Below, in pieces: positions 16,913 to 24,240 of a DNA stretch of 64,000 nucleotides (position 1 is its first letter; every line of letters begins with the position of its first letter). Origin of the DNA: Sphingomicrobium flavum (GTDB taxonomy: Bacteria; Pseudomonadota; Alphaproteobacteria; Sphingomonadales; Sphingomonadaceae). The position numbers and the translations under genes are program-made. The stretch spans positions 1,736,001 to 1,800,000 of the forward strand of contig NZ_CP102630.1 in assembly GCF_024721605.1 (NCBI RefSeq), read 5' to 3'. The notes beneath the pieces were generated by a model. That model did not search any database and had not been told where the DNA came from. It saw only the letters and a list, made by a program, of their open reading frames with translations.

Positions 16913-18418
16913 ATGGCAAAACTAGGCGAAGTTTTTCGGTTATCCGGCGCACCTACCTATACTTTCGTAGAGCCACTCAGGTACCACGATATTAAGGCCT
17001 CACTGGATACTTCAGGGAGGTGCATGATCCTGGAAGGCCCGTCGGGTATTGGCAAGACGACGACCGTAGTTAAAGCCGCCGACGAAACTGGAGATGGTGA
17101 CGAAATAACAATCCTGAGCGCGCGCAAGCCGAGTGACGTAGTTTCGATAAATACGATATTGGACGAAGAAGGCTTCGGTACAATCATCATCGATGATTTT
17201 CACCGCCTTCCTGAAAAGACCAAGAATCAGCTCGCTGATAAGATGAAAATTATGGCTGATATGGGAGATGAGGACGCCAAGCTTGTTCTGATTGGAATTA
17301 ATAAAGCCGGCCAACAGCTTGTAACCTACGCACGCGATGTGGCTTCTAGAATTGACACCTTTAAGCTTGAGTCAAATCCGTCCGAGAAAATCACTGAGCT
17401 CGTCGAACTTGGGGAGAAAGCGCTTAACATTTCGATTGCCGCAAAAGATCCTATCGCCAACGCGGCGCAAGGTAGCTTTCAAATTGCCCAGCTACTCTGC
17501 CATCGCGCTTGCACTCTATCTAAGATTACTTCCACAGTTGAAGGTAAAGCACGCGCCCTAGATTTGAGTTATGATGTAATCTCTGAAAGCGTAATGGAAA
17601 GTCTCGCCCGCGAATTTGATGAGGTTGCGAAGACTTTTGCTCGTGGCCCGCGCCTAAGAAAAGAGGGGCGTGCTCCCTATCTACGGTTGCTACGATGGCT
17701 TTCCGAGAGCGATGAATGGGCGCTCGACATTAAAGACAAAATTAAAATGACGCCAGAGCATGGGGAGAGTGTTGGCCAAGTCATTTCAAAAGGTTATCTC
17801 GAAGCCTTCCTAAACGGTGACCACGCGGAAATACTTCAACCTCATTTTAATTACGATGCAGAGGGAGGTATACTCTCGGTCGAGGACCCTCGTCTCGTTT
17901 TCTACCTCAAAAATATAAACTGGCGAGCATTTATCCGTCGCTGTGGTTACACCGTCGATTACTTTCCGTGGAAGTACGACTTCGCATTGTCTTTTGCCGG
18001 ACAAGATCGCGGTGTAGCTGAGGCTCTGGCATCCAAGCTTAAAGAGAACGAAATTGCGGTCTTTTATGATTTCGATCACGTCGATCGAATTTTGGCACAG
18101 AATATAGAGGAGTATCTTGCTCCGATCTATCGCTCAGAAGCGAGATTTGTCATTCCAATTCTAAGTGCTGATTATCCGACGCGAATTTGGACAAAGTTTG
18201 AATCGGACCAGTTTAGAGAGAGGTTCGGCGAAAACTCAATAATTCCCATCACATTCACGAGCATTCCCGGGAACTATTTCGCGGCAGATCAGGAGATCGG
18301 CGGTCTCGCGTTCGACCCCGAAAAAGAGTTGGAATCGGAGGTTCAACGGTTAGCCAAAGCGCTGAAAGCAAAGCTGTTAAGGGATCGAGAGGAACAGACA
18401 CTAGAAAACGTCGAGTAG
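16913..18418 (+). CDS. AAA+ NTPase-TIR fusion protein, putative anti-phage effector
   Basis: A 501-residue protein with an N-terminal AAA+ ATPase: Walker A GPSGIGKT (42-49), Walker B TIIIDDF (90-96), a sensor-like LVLIGIN (124-130) and a possible arginine finger (Arg146). A helical lid/linker follows (about 185-345). The C-terminus is a TIR domain (about 353-470): YDFALSFAGQDR, VFYDFDHVD, ARFVIPILSADY and WTKFE, whose Glu430 sits where TIR NADases have the catalytic glutamate. Sensor ATPase plus TIR NAD-cleaving effector is a common bacterial immune layout; that activity is inferred. It starts 4 bases after nrdB, using GGAG in the nrdB tail. Sampled lines are 43-55% GC against about 60% in nrdB, suggesting transfer. 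I cannot match it to a named system. Confidence 0.88.
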   Translation: MAKLGEVFRLSGAPTYTFVEPLRYHDIKASLDTSGRCMILEGPSGIGKTTTVVKAADETGDGDEITILSARKPSDVVSINTILDEEGFGTIIIDDFHRLPEKTKNQLADKMKIMADMGDEDAKLVLIGINKAGQQLVTYARDVASRIDTFKLESNPSEKITELVELGEKALNISIAAKDPIANAAQGSFQIAQLLCHRACTLSKITSTVEGKARALDLSYDVISESVMESLAREFDEVAKTFARGPRLRKEGRAPYLRLLRWLSESDEWALDIKDKIKMTPEHGESVGQVISKGYLEAFLNGDHAEILQPHFNYDAEGGILSVEDPRLVFYLKNINWRAFIRRCGYTVDYFPWKYDFALSFAGQDRGVAEALASKLKENEIAVFYDFDHVDRILAQNIEEYLAPIYRSEARFVIPILSADYPTRIWTKFESDQFRERFGENSIIPITFTSIPGNYFAADQEIGGLAFDPEKELESEVQRLAKALKAKLLRDREEQTLENVE

Positions 18419-18461
18419 CGTCATTTACTCAAGCTGGAATGCCACTCAGGACATAGATTGC

Positions 18462-18593
18462 CTAACACCAACTTTGTCGCCCGCCGCCATACCAGCACGC
18501 CAGCCCTTCGGCGACCAGCACATCGCCCACCGGCTCACCGTCCACCATCACCACCCGCTTGCAGCACCGCAACTTTCCGCGCACACTGCGCCC
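18462..18593 (-). pseudogene. Remnant 3' end of an SNase (thermonuclease)-family gene
   Basis: The minus strand reads GKLRCCKRVVMVDGEPVGD, then VLVAEGLACWYGGGRQSWC and a stop at 18464-18462. This matches the last part of staphylococcal-nuclease-like proteins and parallels the tail of the intact gene at 22577-23074 (DGQWIGDMLIDEGLAQPY, ending GDWC). The frame closes upstream at 18594-18596 and the nuclease core (DGDTF, IRLLGIDAPE) is missing, so it is a truncated relic. It lies just beyond the AT-richer NTPase-TIR gene. Confidence 0.7.
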
Positions 18594-18613
18594 TCACCAG
18601 TAGGGGGGCGTTC

Positions 18614-18958
18614 ATGAACAAGCTGATCCTGATTTCCGCCGGCCTTTTGATGCTGCCGGGCTGCGCGACCACTATGTCCAATCCGGCCACTTTGGGGACA
18701 GAGGCCAACCCCGTGCGCGTCAACATGCCGCAGGGTGAACGCGCTTACCTCGATCGCCTGCGCTGCAGCGATGGCAGCGCCCCCGCTTATGACCGCGATG
18801 GCAGCGTCGGCCCCGGTCGCGATGGCCATATCCTCGATCTCTACACCGTCACCTGCCAGGGCGCGGAACCCGCCACCAGCAGCGTCTATATGGACATGTA
18901 TCATGGCGACGGCGAAGACCGTCCCCTTCCCAACTTCACCATCGTCCCCGCCGCATGA
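18614..18958 (+). CDS. Small putative lipoprotein
   Basis: A 114-residue protein with a lipoprotein signal (MNKLILISAGLLMLPGC, lipobox Cys17). The start at 18614 has AGGGGGG about 7 bases upstream. The mature part has two more cysteines (LRCSDGSAPAY and YTVTCQG), a GRDGH turn, and an acidic stretch near the end (MYHGDGEDRP). I do not recognise a family. It is convergent with the next gene, 3 bases between stops. Confidence 0.7.
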   Translation: MNKLILISAGLLMLPGCATTMSNPATLGTEANPVRVNMPQGERAYLDRLRCSDGSAPAYDRDGSVGPGRDGHILDLYTVTCQGAEPATSSVYMDMYHGDGEDRPLPNFTIVPAA

Positions 18959-18961
18959 GCC

Positions 18962-19357
18962 TCACGCCTCGGGCGGCGGGCGACCTTTCTGCCACAGCGC
19001 CCATCCGCCAAGCCCCGCGGCCAGCGTCAGCGCCAGTGGCAGCCACGGGCTGACCTCCAGCGGCTCGTCGCGCAGCAATTCGCGGATCGCCGGATCGTGT
19101 GAGCTTGCCCACAGGCTCAGCGTCGTCAGCCCCATCGCGATGGCCGCGGTGATCAGCGTCACCCCCAGATAGCGCGCATTGCGCCGCGTCATCAGCCACC
19201 CGATCAGCAGCGGCACCGCCGCAAGGATCACATAAATAACCCCGATCACGATGAGGCCCTCATCGGGCAGCATCGCCGACAGGCCGGCCATCACGCTCAG
19301 CGTCATCAGCATGAACCCGCCGCACCCCAGCGCGGCGAAGCCACAGCCCTCACGCAT
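18962..19357 (-). CDS. Membrane protein, unknown family, downstream partner
   Basis: A 131-residue protein with about four transmembrane segments (GCGGFMLMTLSVMAGLSAML, GLIVIGVIYVILAAVPLLIGWLM, GVTLITAAIAMGLTTLSLW and WLPLALTLAAGLGGWALW). The ATG overlaps the upstream gene's stop (TGATG), so the two are coupled. No domain is recognised. Confidence 0.72.
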   Translation of the reverse strand: MREGCGFAALGCGGFMLMTLSVMAGLSAMLPDEGLIVIGVIYVILAAVPLLIGWLMTRRNARYLGVTLITAAIAMGLTTLSLWASSHDPAIRELLRDEPLEVSPWLPLALTLAAGLGGWALWQKGRPPPEA

Positions 19358-19764
19358 CAGCCATTGCCGCCCACATAGCTCTTGCCGAACCAGCGGTTCG
19401 CCGCCGGGCGGAACAGGAAGAAGGCGATCACCGCGATCCACGCCACCGATGCCAGGATCGCCCAGGTGAAGGGCGAGGTGAGGAAACCGATCACCAGCCC
19501 CAGCAGCGACCAGCCGATATAGACGAGGCGCGACCAGTCCATGCCCTTCAGCACGCCATAGCCGCAGGCCACCGTCAGCAGCCCGCCAACCGCATTCATG
19601 GCGATCAGCATGGTCTTGCTCAATGTGCTGAACCGCGCCGCCTCGTTCCAGGCATCCGCCGCGCTCGGCACCACCTGCAAGAGCACCAGGCTGAACATGC
19701 CCCACACCCCGAAAACAATCAGCAGCCAACCGATAATGGTCAGCGACGTCGGACGTTCATTCAT
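19357..19764 (-). CDS. Four-helix membrane protein, unknown family
   Basis: A 135-residue protein starting MNERPTSLTIIGWLLIVFGV, with GGGGGAGG upstream of the ATG at 19764. Four hydrophobic segments are visible, the last ending in FRPAANRWFGKSYVGGNG. The pattern PTSLTIIGWLLIVFGVWGMF recalls small DoxX-like or DUF-type helical bundles, but I cannot name the family. It forms a two-gene unit with the gene at 18962-19357. Confidence 0.75.
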   Translation of the reverse strand: MNERPTSLTIIGWLLIVFGVWGMFSLVLLQVVPSAADAWNEAARFSTLSKTMLIAMNAVGGLLTVACGYGVLKGMDWSRLVYIGWSLLGLVIGFLTSPFTWAILASVAWIAVIAFFLFRPAANRWFGKSYVGGNG

Positions 19765-19844
19765 GCCGGATCCTCCCCCAGAAACAGGCCCCACTATCGC
19801 CGCCCGCCTGCGCTGCGACAAGCCCACAATTGGCGCCTCGCCCG

Positions 19845-20180
19845 TCAGCGCCCGCGCCAGGCCTCGCGGCGCGCGGCCTGCATCTGCCGCCGCATCTTTT
19901 CCTTTTCCGATTTGCGCCGGTTGCCCAACAGCACGTTGCACTTGCGATGGCACAGGACGGTGTTGGCCATCACATCCTTGCCCCCGCGCGATCGCGAAAC
20001 CAGATGCTCTTCGGTGGGCGAAAGATCGCTATTTGCCGGCGCATTGAAATGCATCCGATCGCCGCACAGCCAGCACCGCCTCCCGTCCCGCTCGCGGATC
20101 AGTTCGCGGTTGCTCGGCAACTGCCCGTTGGGACGACGAAAGCCCTTCTTTGCCGGCACAAGGCGAGACCAGAAACCCAT
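19845..20180 (-). CDS. HNH endonuclease
   Basis: A 111-residue protein carrying one HNH (beta-beta-alpha metal) nuclease motif: CWLCGDRM with the first CxxC, EEHLVSRSRGG with the catalytic His, and NTVLCHRKCNVLLGNR with the second His and closing Cys/Asn. The rest is short basic helices (RRKSEKEKMRRQMQAARRE). Small stand-alone HNH proteins are often restriction-like or phage-derived, but chromosomal housekeeping copies exist too. No methylase or partner is adjacent, so no system is claimed. Confidence 0.88.
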   Translation of the reverse strand: MGFWSRLVPAKKGFRRPNGQLPSNRELIRERDGRRCWLCGDRMHFNAPANSDLSPTEEHLVSRSRGGKDVMANTVLCHRKCNVLLGNRRKSEKEKMRRQMQAARREAWRGR

Positions 20181-20216
20181 GCCGTTCGATTGGCAGAAAT
20201 CGCTTAGCTAAGCGTT

Positions 20217-20248
20217 AGCGGGGTCAGGGCGGCCTGACCCCGTCGGTC
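20217..20248 (-). repeat. Dispersed palindromic intergenic repeat, copy A
   Basis: 32 bases identical, in reverse orientation, to 33981-34012. The core is the hairpin GGGGTCAGG/CCTGACCCC with a 4-base loop (20220-20228 and 20233-20241). Flanking sequence to about 20285 shares further words with the element at 43631-43690. No coding potential. Confidence 0.8.
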
Positions 20249-20451
20249 CTGTCGCCCAATGGCGCAGGCCGTCCGAGTGGAGCGCCGTCTCTTCGACGCA
20301 GCGATCAATTGCGTTGCAATCGCTGCGCTGCGCTCGGCGGCGCTTTTTGCTGTCCTACAGGGCCTCAAATATGCATCATGCCCGCCATGATTGACGCCGC
20401 CCTTCCCCCCACCGTCGCCGCCGCCACCCCCGGATACAGCGCCGGACACCT

Positions 20452-20589
20452 GAAGTTGACGAAGTTGACACCCTTAGGGTGGGGCAGAAGCCTGCTTAGT
20501 CGAAAATGGCGGAAAACTAGGAAGTTGACGAAGTTGACGACCCCCCGTTTTCATATGATCGCAGTGGCAAACTAGACGAAGTAGAAGAC
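20452..20589 (+). repeat. Tandem GAAGTTGAC repeats
   Basis: GAAGTTGAC occurs as a tandem pair at 20452-20469 and again at 20521-20538, with a degenerate third pair at 20578-20589 (GAAGTAGAAGAC). The second and third pairs are followed by CCCCCC(G/A)TTTTC. A short hairpin CACCC-TTA-GGGTG (20469-20481) follows the first. The array ends 24 bases before the DUF1330 start, so it overlaps the likely promoter or leader. Confidence 0.8.
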
Positions 20590-20613
20590 CCCCCATTTTC
20601 GCAGGAAAGTTCA

Positions 20614-21039
20614 ATGACCGGACATCTCGGACCCTCCGACCAACAGCTCAGGGACTTCCGCCTGCTCGATCAGGACGGGCCGATCGAGATGCTCAACCTG
20701 GTGCGCTTCCGCGAAGAGGCAGCCTATGACCGCGATCATCCTTTCGCCGCCAAGAACCTCTCTGGCCGCGAAGCCTATTATGTCTATCTCGCCGCCTCCG
20801 AGGCGATCGTGCGCCGCTATGGCGGCGATGTCATCTGGACCGCCGCGCCAGACACCATTTTCATCGGCCCCGAAGGCGATGCGTGGGACCTCGCCTTCAT
20901 TGTCCATTACAAGGTCGCCAAACGCTTCCTCGATATGATCGTCGATGAAGATTATCGCGGCGCCGCCACCCATCGCCAGGCCGCCCTGGCCGACAGCCGC
21001 CTCATCCGCTGCACCCCCATCGCCCGCCAGAAGGATTAG
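20614..21039 (+). CDS. DUF1330 family protein
   Basis: A 141-residue cytoplasmic protein in the dimeric alpha/beta-barrel superfamily. GPIEMLNLVRFREEAAY is the DUF1330 opening strand; the later WDLAFIVHYKVAKRFLDMI fits its second half. An AGGAAAG site precedes the ATG. Function unknown. It is followed after 3 bases by the DsrE gene. Confidence 0.82.
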   Translation: MTGHLGPSDQQLRDFRLLDQDGPIEMLNLVRFREEAAYDRDHPFAAKNLSGREAYYVYLAASEAIVRRYGGDVIWTAAPDTIFIGPEGDAWDLAFIVHYKVAKRFLDMIVDEDYRGAATHRQAALADSRLIRCTPIARQKD

Positions 21040-21042
21040 CTC

Positions 21043-21570
21043 ATGCTTTCCAGCCTCATCGCGCCCCTCTTTTCACTGGCGCTCGCCGCCCAGCCCGCCG
21101 GCTGGGAAACCGGTCCGGTCATCGAAGGCCACGGTCCGCACGCGCCGGTCGAGATGACGATGGAGATCGCCGAGGGCACCGTCTTCAACCATGCGTTCGA
21201 CGCGGTAAAGCTGGAAGAGGACGGCGCCAGCCGCACGTTGGCCTCGGCCGCGCGCTTCATCAACATGCACGCCGCCGCGGGCGTCCCCGCCGATGCGATC
21301 CGCCCCGCCGTGGTCATCCACGGCGCCGCCACCTTTGCGGTGGTGAACGATGAACGCTTCGACGCCTACCGCAAAGGCGAGACCAACCCCAATCGCGACC
21401 TCGTCGAAAAGCTGCTCGCCGCCGGCACCCGCATCATCGTGTGCGGCCAGTCCGCCGCCGCGCAGGACGTCGCCACCGCCGATCTCCTGCCGGGCGTCGA
21501 AATGGCGCTGTCCGCCATGACCGCCCACGCCTTGCTCCAGCAGCAGGGCTACACCCTCAACCCCTTCTGA
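21043..21570 (+). CDS. DsrE/DsrF-like family protein, exported
   Basis: A 175-residue protein with a short signal peptide (MLSSLIAPLFSLALAAQPA). The mature domain has the DsrE-like fold: DAVKLEEDGASRTLASAARFI, then PAVVIHGAATFAVVND, then TRIIVCGQSAAAQDVATADL with the conserved Cys, and a C-terminal LLQQQGYTLNPF. Members are linked to sulfur relay, but periplasmic versions are uncharacterised. Probably co-transcribed with the DUF1330 gene. Confidence 0.85.
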   Translation: MLSSLIAPLFSLALAAQPAGWETGPVIEGHGPHAPVEMTMEIAEGTVFNHAFDAVKLEEDGASRTLASAARFINMHAAAGVPADAIRPAVVIHGAATFAVVNDERFDAYRKGETNPNRDLVEKLLAAGTRIIVCGQSAAAQDVATADLLPGVEMALSAMTAHALLQQQGYTLNPF

Positions 21571-21656
21571 CAGGAGACATGAAGCTGTCACACCGCGTCG
21601 ACCTGCACGTCATAAAACGCCTGTATTCCGGCCCTGACAACATGGAGGGCAAGGAT

Positions 21657-21878
21657 ATGGGAATGTGGATCTTCATCGCGCTTCTGGGCGCTGCCACCTA
21701 TGCCGGCATGCGCCGCGTGCGTCGCAACCCGCTGATGCGGGCGCTGGCCGCCAATATGGACAGTTTCGCCGATGCCAGCCGACGCACCCGCAGCGCGGAA
21801 CTAATCTTCCTGCCCGAGCGGGAAGGGCGCGATCGGTTTGATCCGGTCGAAGTCCTCGCCGCGCGGCGGGTGGCCTAG
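21657..21878 (+). CDS. Small single-pass membrane protein, tail overlapping ppk2
   Basis: A 73-residue reading frame starting MGMWIFIALLGAATYAGMRR with GGAGGG 7 bases upstream; the frame can also start at 21579. One N-terminal helix is followed by a basic stretch and a charged tail. Its last 78 bases overlap the 3' end of ppk2 on the other strand, so the tail may be set by ppk2 coding constraint. No family recognised; existence is plausible but unproven. Confidence 0.45.
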   Translation: MGMWIFIALLGAATYAGMRRVRRNPLMRALAANMDSFADASRRTRSAELIFLPEREGRDRFDPVEVLAARRVA

Positions 21879-22583
21879 GCTCGGCCAGTCGACCGGCTCT
21901 TCGGGCACCGCAAAGTCGGGCAGCCGGTCGAGCAGGTCGCGGATCAGCGTTAGGCGGCCATGCTTCTGGTCGTTATAGTCGACCACGGTCCAGGGCGCAT
22001 GATCGGTATGCGTCGCCGCAAACATCGCCTCGCGCGCCGCCGAATATTCGGCAAATTTGGTTCGCGCGGCAATATCGATGGGGGATAGTTTCCACCGCTT
22101 CAGCGGGTCCGCCAGCCGCTCGGCAAAGCGCTCCTCCTGCGCTTGCTGGTCGCAGCTCAGCCAATATTTGAACAAGCGAATGCCGTCATCGACCAGCATT
22201 TGTTCAAAGGTCGGCACCTGCTGCAGAAACTGTTGGACCTGCTCCTCGCTGGCAAAGCCCATCACCCGCTCCACGCCGGCGCGGTTGTACCAGCTGCGGT
22301 CGAACAGCACGATCTCCCCGGCGGTCGGCAGATGCTGGATGTAGCGTTGGAAATACCATTGCCCGCGCTCCGCATCGGTCGGCTTGGACAAGGCGACGGT
22401 GCGGCACTGGCGCGGGTTGATGCGGCTGGAAATGGCGCGGATCGTCCCGCCCTTGCCCGCCGTATCCCGTCCTTCGAACAGCACGACGATGCGCTCGCCC
22501 TTGGTCTTGGCCCAACGCGCCATCGCCACCAGTTCAAGCTCGAGCGGCTCCAGATGCTTTTCATAGGTCTTGCGCTTCAACAC
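21801..22583 (-). CDS. ppk2: Polyphosphate kinase 2
   Basis: A 260-residue PPK2 enzyme that transfers phosphate between polyphosphate and nucleotides. Walker A is in FEGRDTAGKGG (36-46), Walker B is LFDRSWYNRAGVE (Asp95), and the lid segment SSRINPRQCRTVALSKPTD matches the family. This length is usual for one-domain PPK2. It begins inside the last codons of the SNase gene (7-base overlap), so the two are co-transcribed. Confidence 0.95.
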   Translation of the reverse strand: MLKRKTYEKHLEPLELELVAMARWAKTKGERIVVLFEGRDTAGKGGTIRAISSRINPRQCRTVALSKPTDAERGQWYFQRYIQHLPTAGEIVLFDRSWYNRAGVERVMGFASEEQVQQFLQQVPTFEQMLVDDGIRLFKYWLSCDQQAQEERFAERLADPLKRWKLSPIDIAARTKFAEYSAAREAMFAATHTDHAPWTVVDYNDQKHGRLTLIRDLLDRLPDFAVPEEPVDWPSLGHPPRGEDFDRIKPIAPFPLGQED

Positions 22584-23074
22584 CAGTCTCCCTTGCGCCC
22601 GAGATAAGGCTGGGCGAGCCCTTCATCGATCAGCATGTCGCCAATCCACTGCCCGTCCCGTTCTAGCCGTTTCAATTCGCGGCCATATTGGTCGCGATCC
22701 TCGCGGATGTCGGTCACCATGTCGAACGGCCCCTCGTTGAGCAAGACCAGCAAGCGCCGCGCCGATCGTTCGGCCAATTGGCGTTCGGCGGCGCATTGGG
22801 GATCGGCCAGTTCCGGCGCGTCGATGCCGAGCAGGCGGATCTTGCGGCCATCGATGCGGAAGGTATCCCCGTCATGGACGCAGGCGCGGTTGGGCACACT
22901 GCCGCAGCGCACGAAGGTAGCGCTCACCGTTTCGCGCCCCGCCACCAGCGGGCCGACGGTCGGCACCACGCCGGGCATGGTCGCGGCATAGATTGCAAAT
23001 AATGCGATCAGCAGCAGGAAAGGCCGCCAAAGCGACGATTTTCGGCGACGAGCCGCCATCAATTGGTTTTCCAC
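22577..23074 (-). CDS. SNase (thermonuclease)-family nuclease, membrane-anchored
   Basis: A 165-residue protein: an N-terminal transmembrane anchor (LWRPFLLLIALFAIYAATM), then a staphylococcal-nuclease domain with CVHDGDTFRIDG, IRLLGIDAPEL (the first active-site Arg), EREL-like helices and YGRELKRLERDG carrying the second Arg. It ends GLAQPYLGRKGDWC. The nuclease part would face the periplasm. Start could also be Met6. It heads the transcript with ppk2. Confidence 0.9.
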   Translation of the reverse strand: MENQLMAARRRKSSLWRPFLLLIALFAIYAATMPGVVPTVGPLVAGRETVSATFVRCGSVPNRACVHDGDTFRIDGRKIRLLGIDAPELADPQCAAERQLAERSARRLLVLLNEGPFDMVTDIREDRDQYGRELKRLERDGQWIGDMLIDEGLAQPYLGRKGDWC

Positions 23075-23110
23075 TGCATCATGGTAAGCCGCGGTTAACC
23101 ATTCCTAGCT

Positions 23111-23197
23111 TATAAGCACAATTGAAAGCGCAAGCTTTCTTCATGATGTTCCCAAGAATGCCTGGCCGGGCCTGCACTGCAAGCCCGGCCCTTTTTT
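23111..23197 (+). ncRNA. Candidate small RNA with terminator
   Basis: On the plus strand, upstream of ltaE and divergent from the SNase gene, lies a compact unit. A TATAAG (23111-23116) could serve as a -10. It is followed by a GAAAGC-GCAA-GCTTTC stem with a GNRA loop (23124-23139), a 24-base linker, and a strong terminator. No gene on this strand ends nearby, so the terminator needs its own transcript or an attenuated ltaE leader. Confidence 0.4.
23164..23197 (+). terminator. Rho-independent terminator
   Basis: GGCCGGGC (23164-23171) pairs with GCCCGGCC (23183-23190), 11-base loop, followed by CTTTTTT. It points along the plus strand, 42 bases before the ltaE start. Confidence 0.88.
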
Positions 23198-23238
23198 GTC
23201 CGATTGACCTTGGCCGCCCCCTGACGCATCAGCGGGCC

Positions 23239-24240
23239 ATGCGCTTCTTCTCCGACAATGCGGCCCCTGCCTGCCCTGCCGTCATGGACGCGATCGTCGC
23301 GGCGAACCGGCTGACCACGGCCTATGACGGGGATGAATGGAGCCAGCAGCTGGACGGCGCTTTTTCCGACCTGTTCGAGACCGAGGTCAAAGCCTTCTGG
23401 GTGACCACCGGCACCGCCGCCAACTGCCTGGCGCTGGCGGCCATGTGCCCCCCTTATGGCAGCGTGCTGACCCACAAGATGGCACATATCGAACAGGATG
23501 AAGCGGGCGCGCCGGGCTTCTTTACCCATGGCGGCAAGCTGACATTGCTTGACGGCGAAGGGGCCAAGATTGCGCCTGACGCCGTCGACGAAGCCATCGG
23601 CCGCGTCCGCAAGGATGTGCACCAGGTCCAGCCCCACGCGCTGTCGATCACCAATGCCACCGAATATGGCCTGTCCTATGGCGCGGACGAAGTTGCCGCG
23701 CTGGGCGATGCCGCCAAACGGCACGGCCTCGCTTTCCACATGGACGGCGCACGCTTTGCCAATGCCGTGGTGCATACGGGCGCGAGCCCGGCCGAGCTGA
23801 CATGGAAGGCCGGCGTCGATGCGCTATCCTTCGGCTTCATCAAGAATGGCGGGATGAGCGCGGAGGCGCTGATCCTTTTCGACAAGCAACTCGCGCCCAG
23901 CATCGAGGTGATGAAGAAGCGCGCGGGGCATTTGTCGTCCAAGGGCCGCTATGCCGCCGCGCAGATCCTGGCGATGCTGGATGGCGATGTCTGGCTGGAG
24001 AATGCCCGCGCCGCCAACCGCGCCGCCGCGACGCTGGCCGCTGCCTGCGGCGATCGGCTGAACCTGCCGGTCGAGGCCAATGAAATGTTCGTGCGCATGA
24101 CGCCGGCCGAGGCACAGCGCCTGCGCGATGCCGGGTTCGACTTTTACGACTGGGGTCCCGATGAGGTGCGGCTGGTCACCTGCTGGGACCAGGATATGGA
24201 CGCGGTCGAAACCTTGGCACAGGCGATCCGGGCCCTGTGA
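23239..24240 (+). CDS. ltaE: Low-specificity threonine aldolase
   Basis: A 333-residue fold-type I PLP enzyme cleaving threonine to glycine and acetaldehyde. The start is at MRFFSDNAAPACPAVM. Visible features are the TGTAANCLAL phosphate-binding stretch, HMDGARFANA with the PLP-contacting Asp, and FGFIKNGG with the Schiff-base Lys. HIEQDEAGAPGFF is typical of the family. It overlaps the next gene by 4 bases (GTGA). Confidence 0.92.
   Translation: MRFFSDNAAPACPAVMDAIVAANRLTTAYDGDEWSQQLDGAFSDLFETEVKAFWVTTGTAANCLALAAMCPPYGSVLTHKMAHIEQDEAGAPGFFTHGGKLTLLDGEGAKIAPDAVDEAIGRVRKDVHQVQPHALSITNATEYGLSYGADEVAALGDAAKRHGLAFHMDGARFANAVVHTGASPAELTWKAGVDALSFGFIKNGGMSAEALILFDKQLAPSIEVMKKRAGHLSSKGRYAAAQILAMLDGDVWLENARAANRAAATLAAACGDRLNLPVEANEMFVRMTPAEAQRLRDAGFDFYDWGPDEVRLVTCWDQDMDAVETLAQAIRAL

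Larger units (their letters stand above)
20181..20613. other. Gene-free gap rich in repeats
   Basis: These 433 bases hold no supported gene. They contain palindromic repeat copy A near the left end, a region rich in GC palindromes (about 20285-20345), and from 20452 a set of GAAGTTGAC repeats leading up to the DUF1330 gene. Confidence 0.7.

Noticed and set aside
19845-20180. HNH nuclease as part of a restriction or defence system with the NTPase-TIR gene
   Set aside because: It lies 1.4 kb away on the other strand with ordinary host-like composition, has no methylase or specificity partner, and is separated by housekeeping-like genes.
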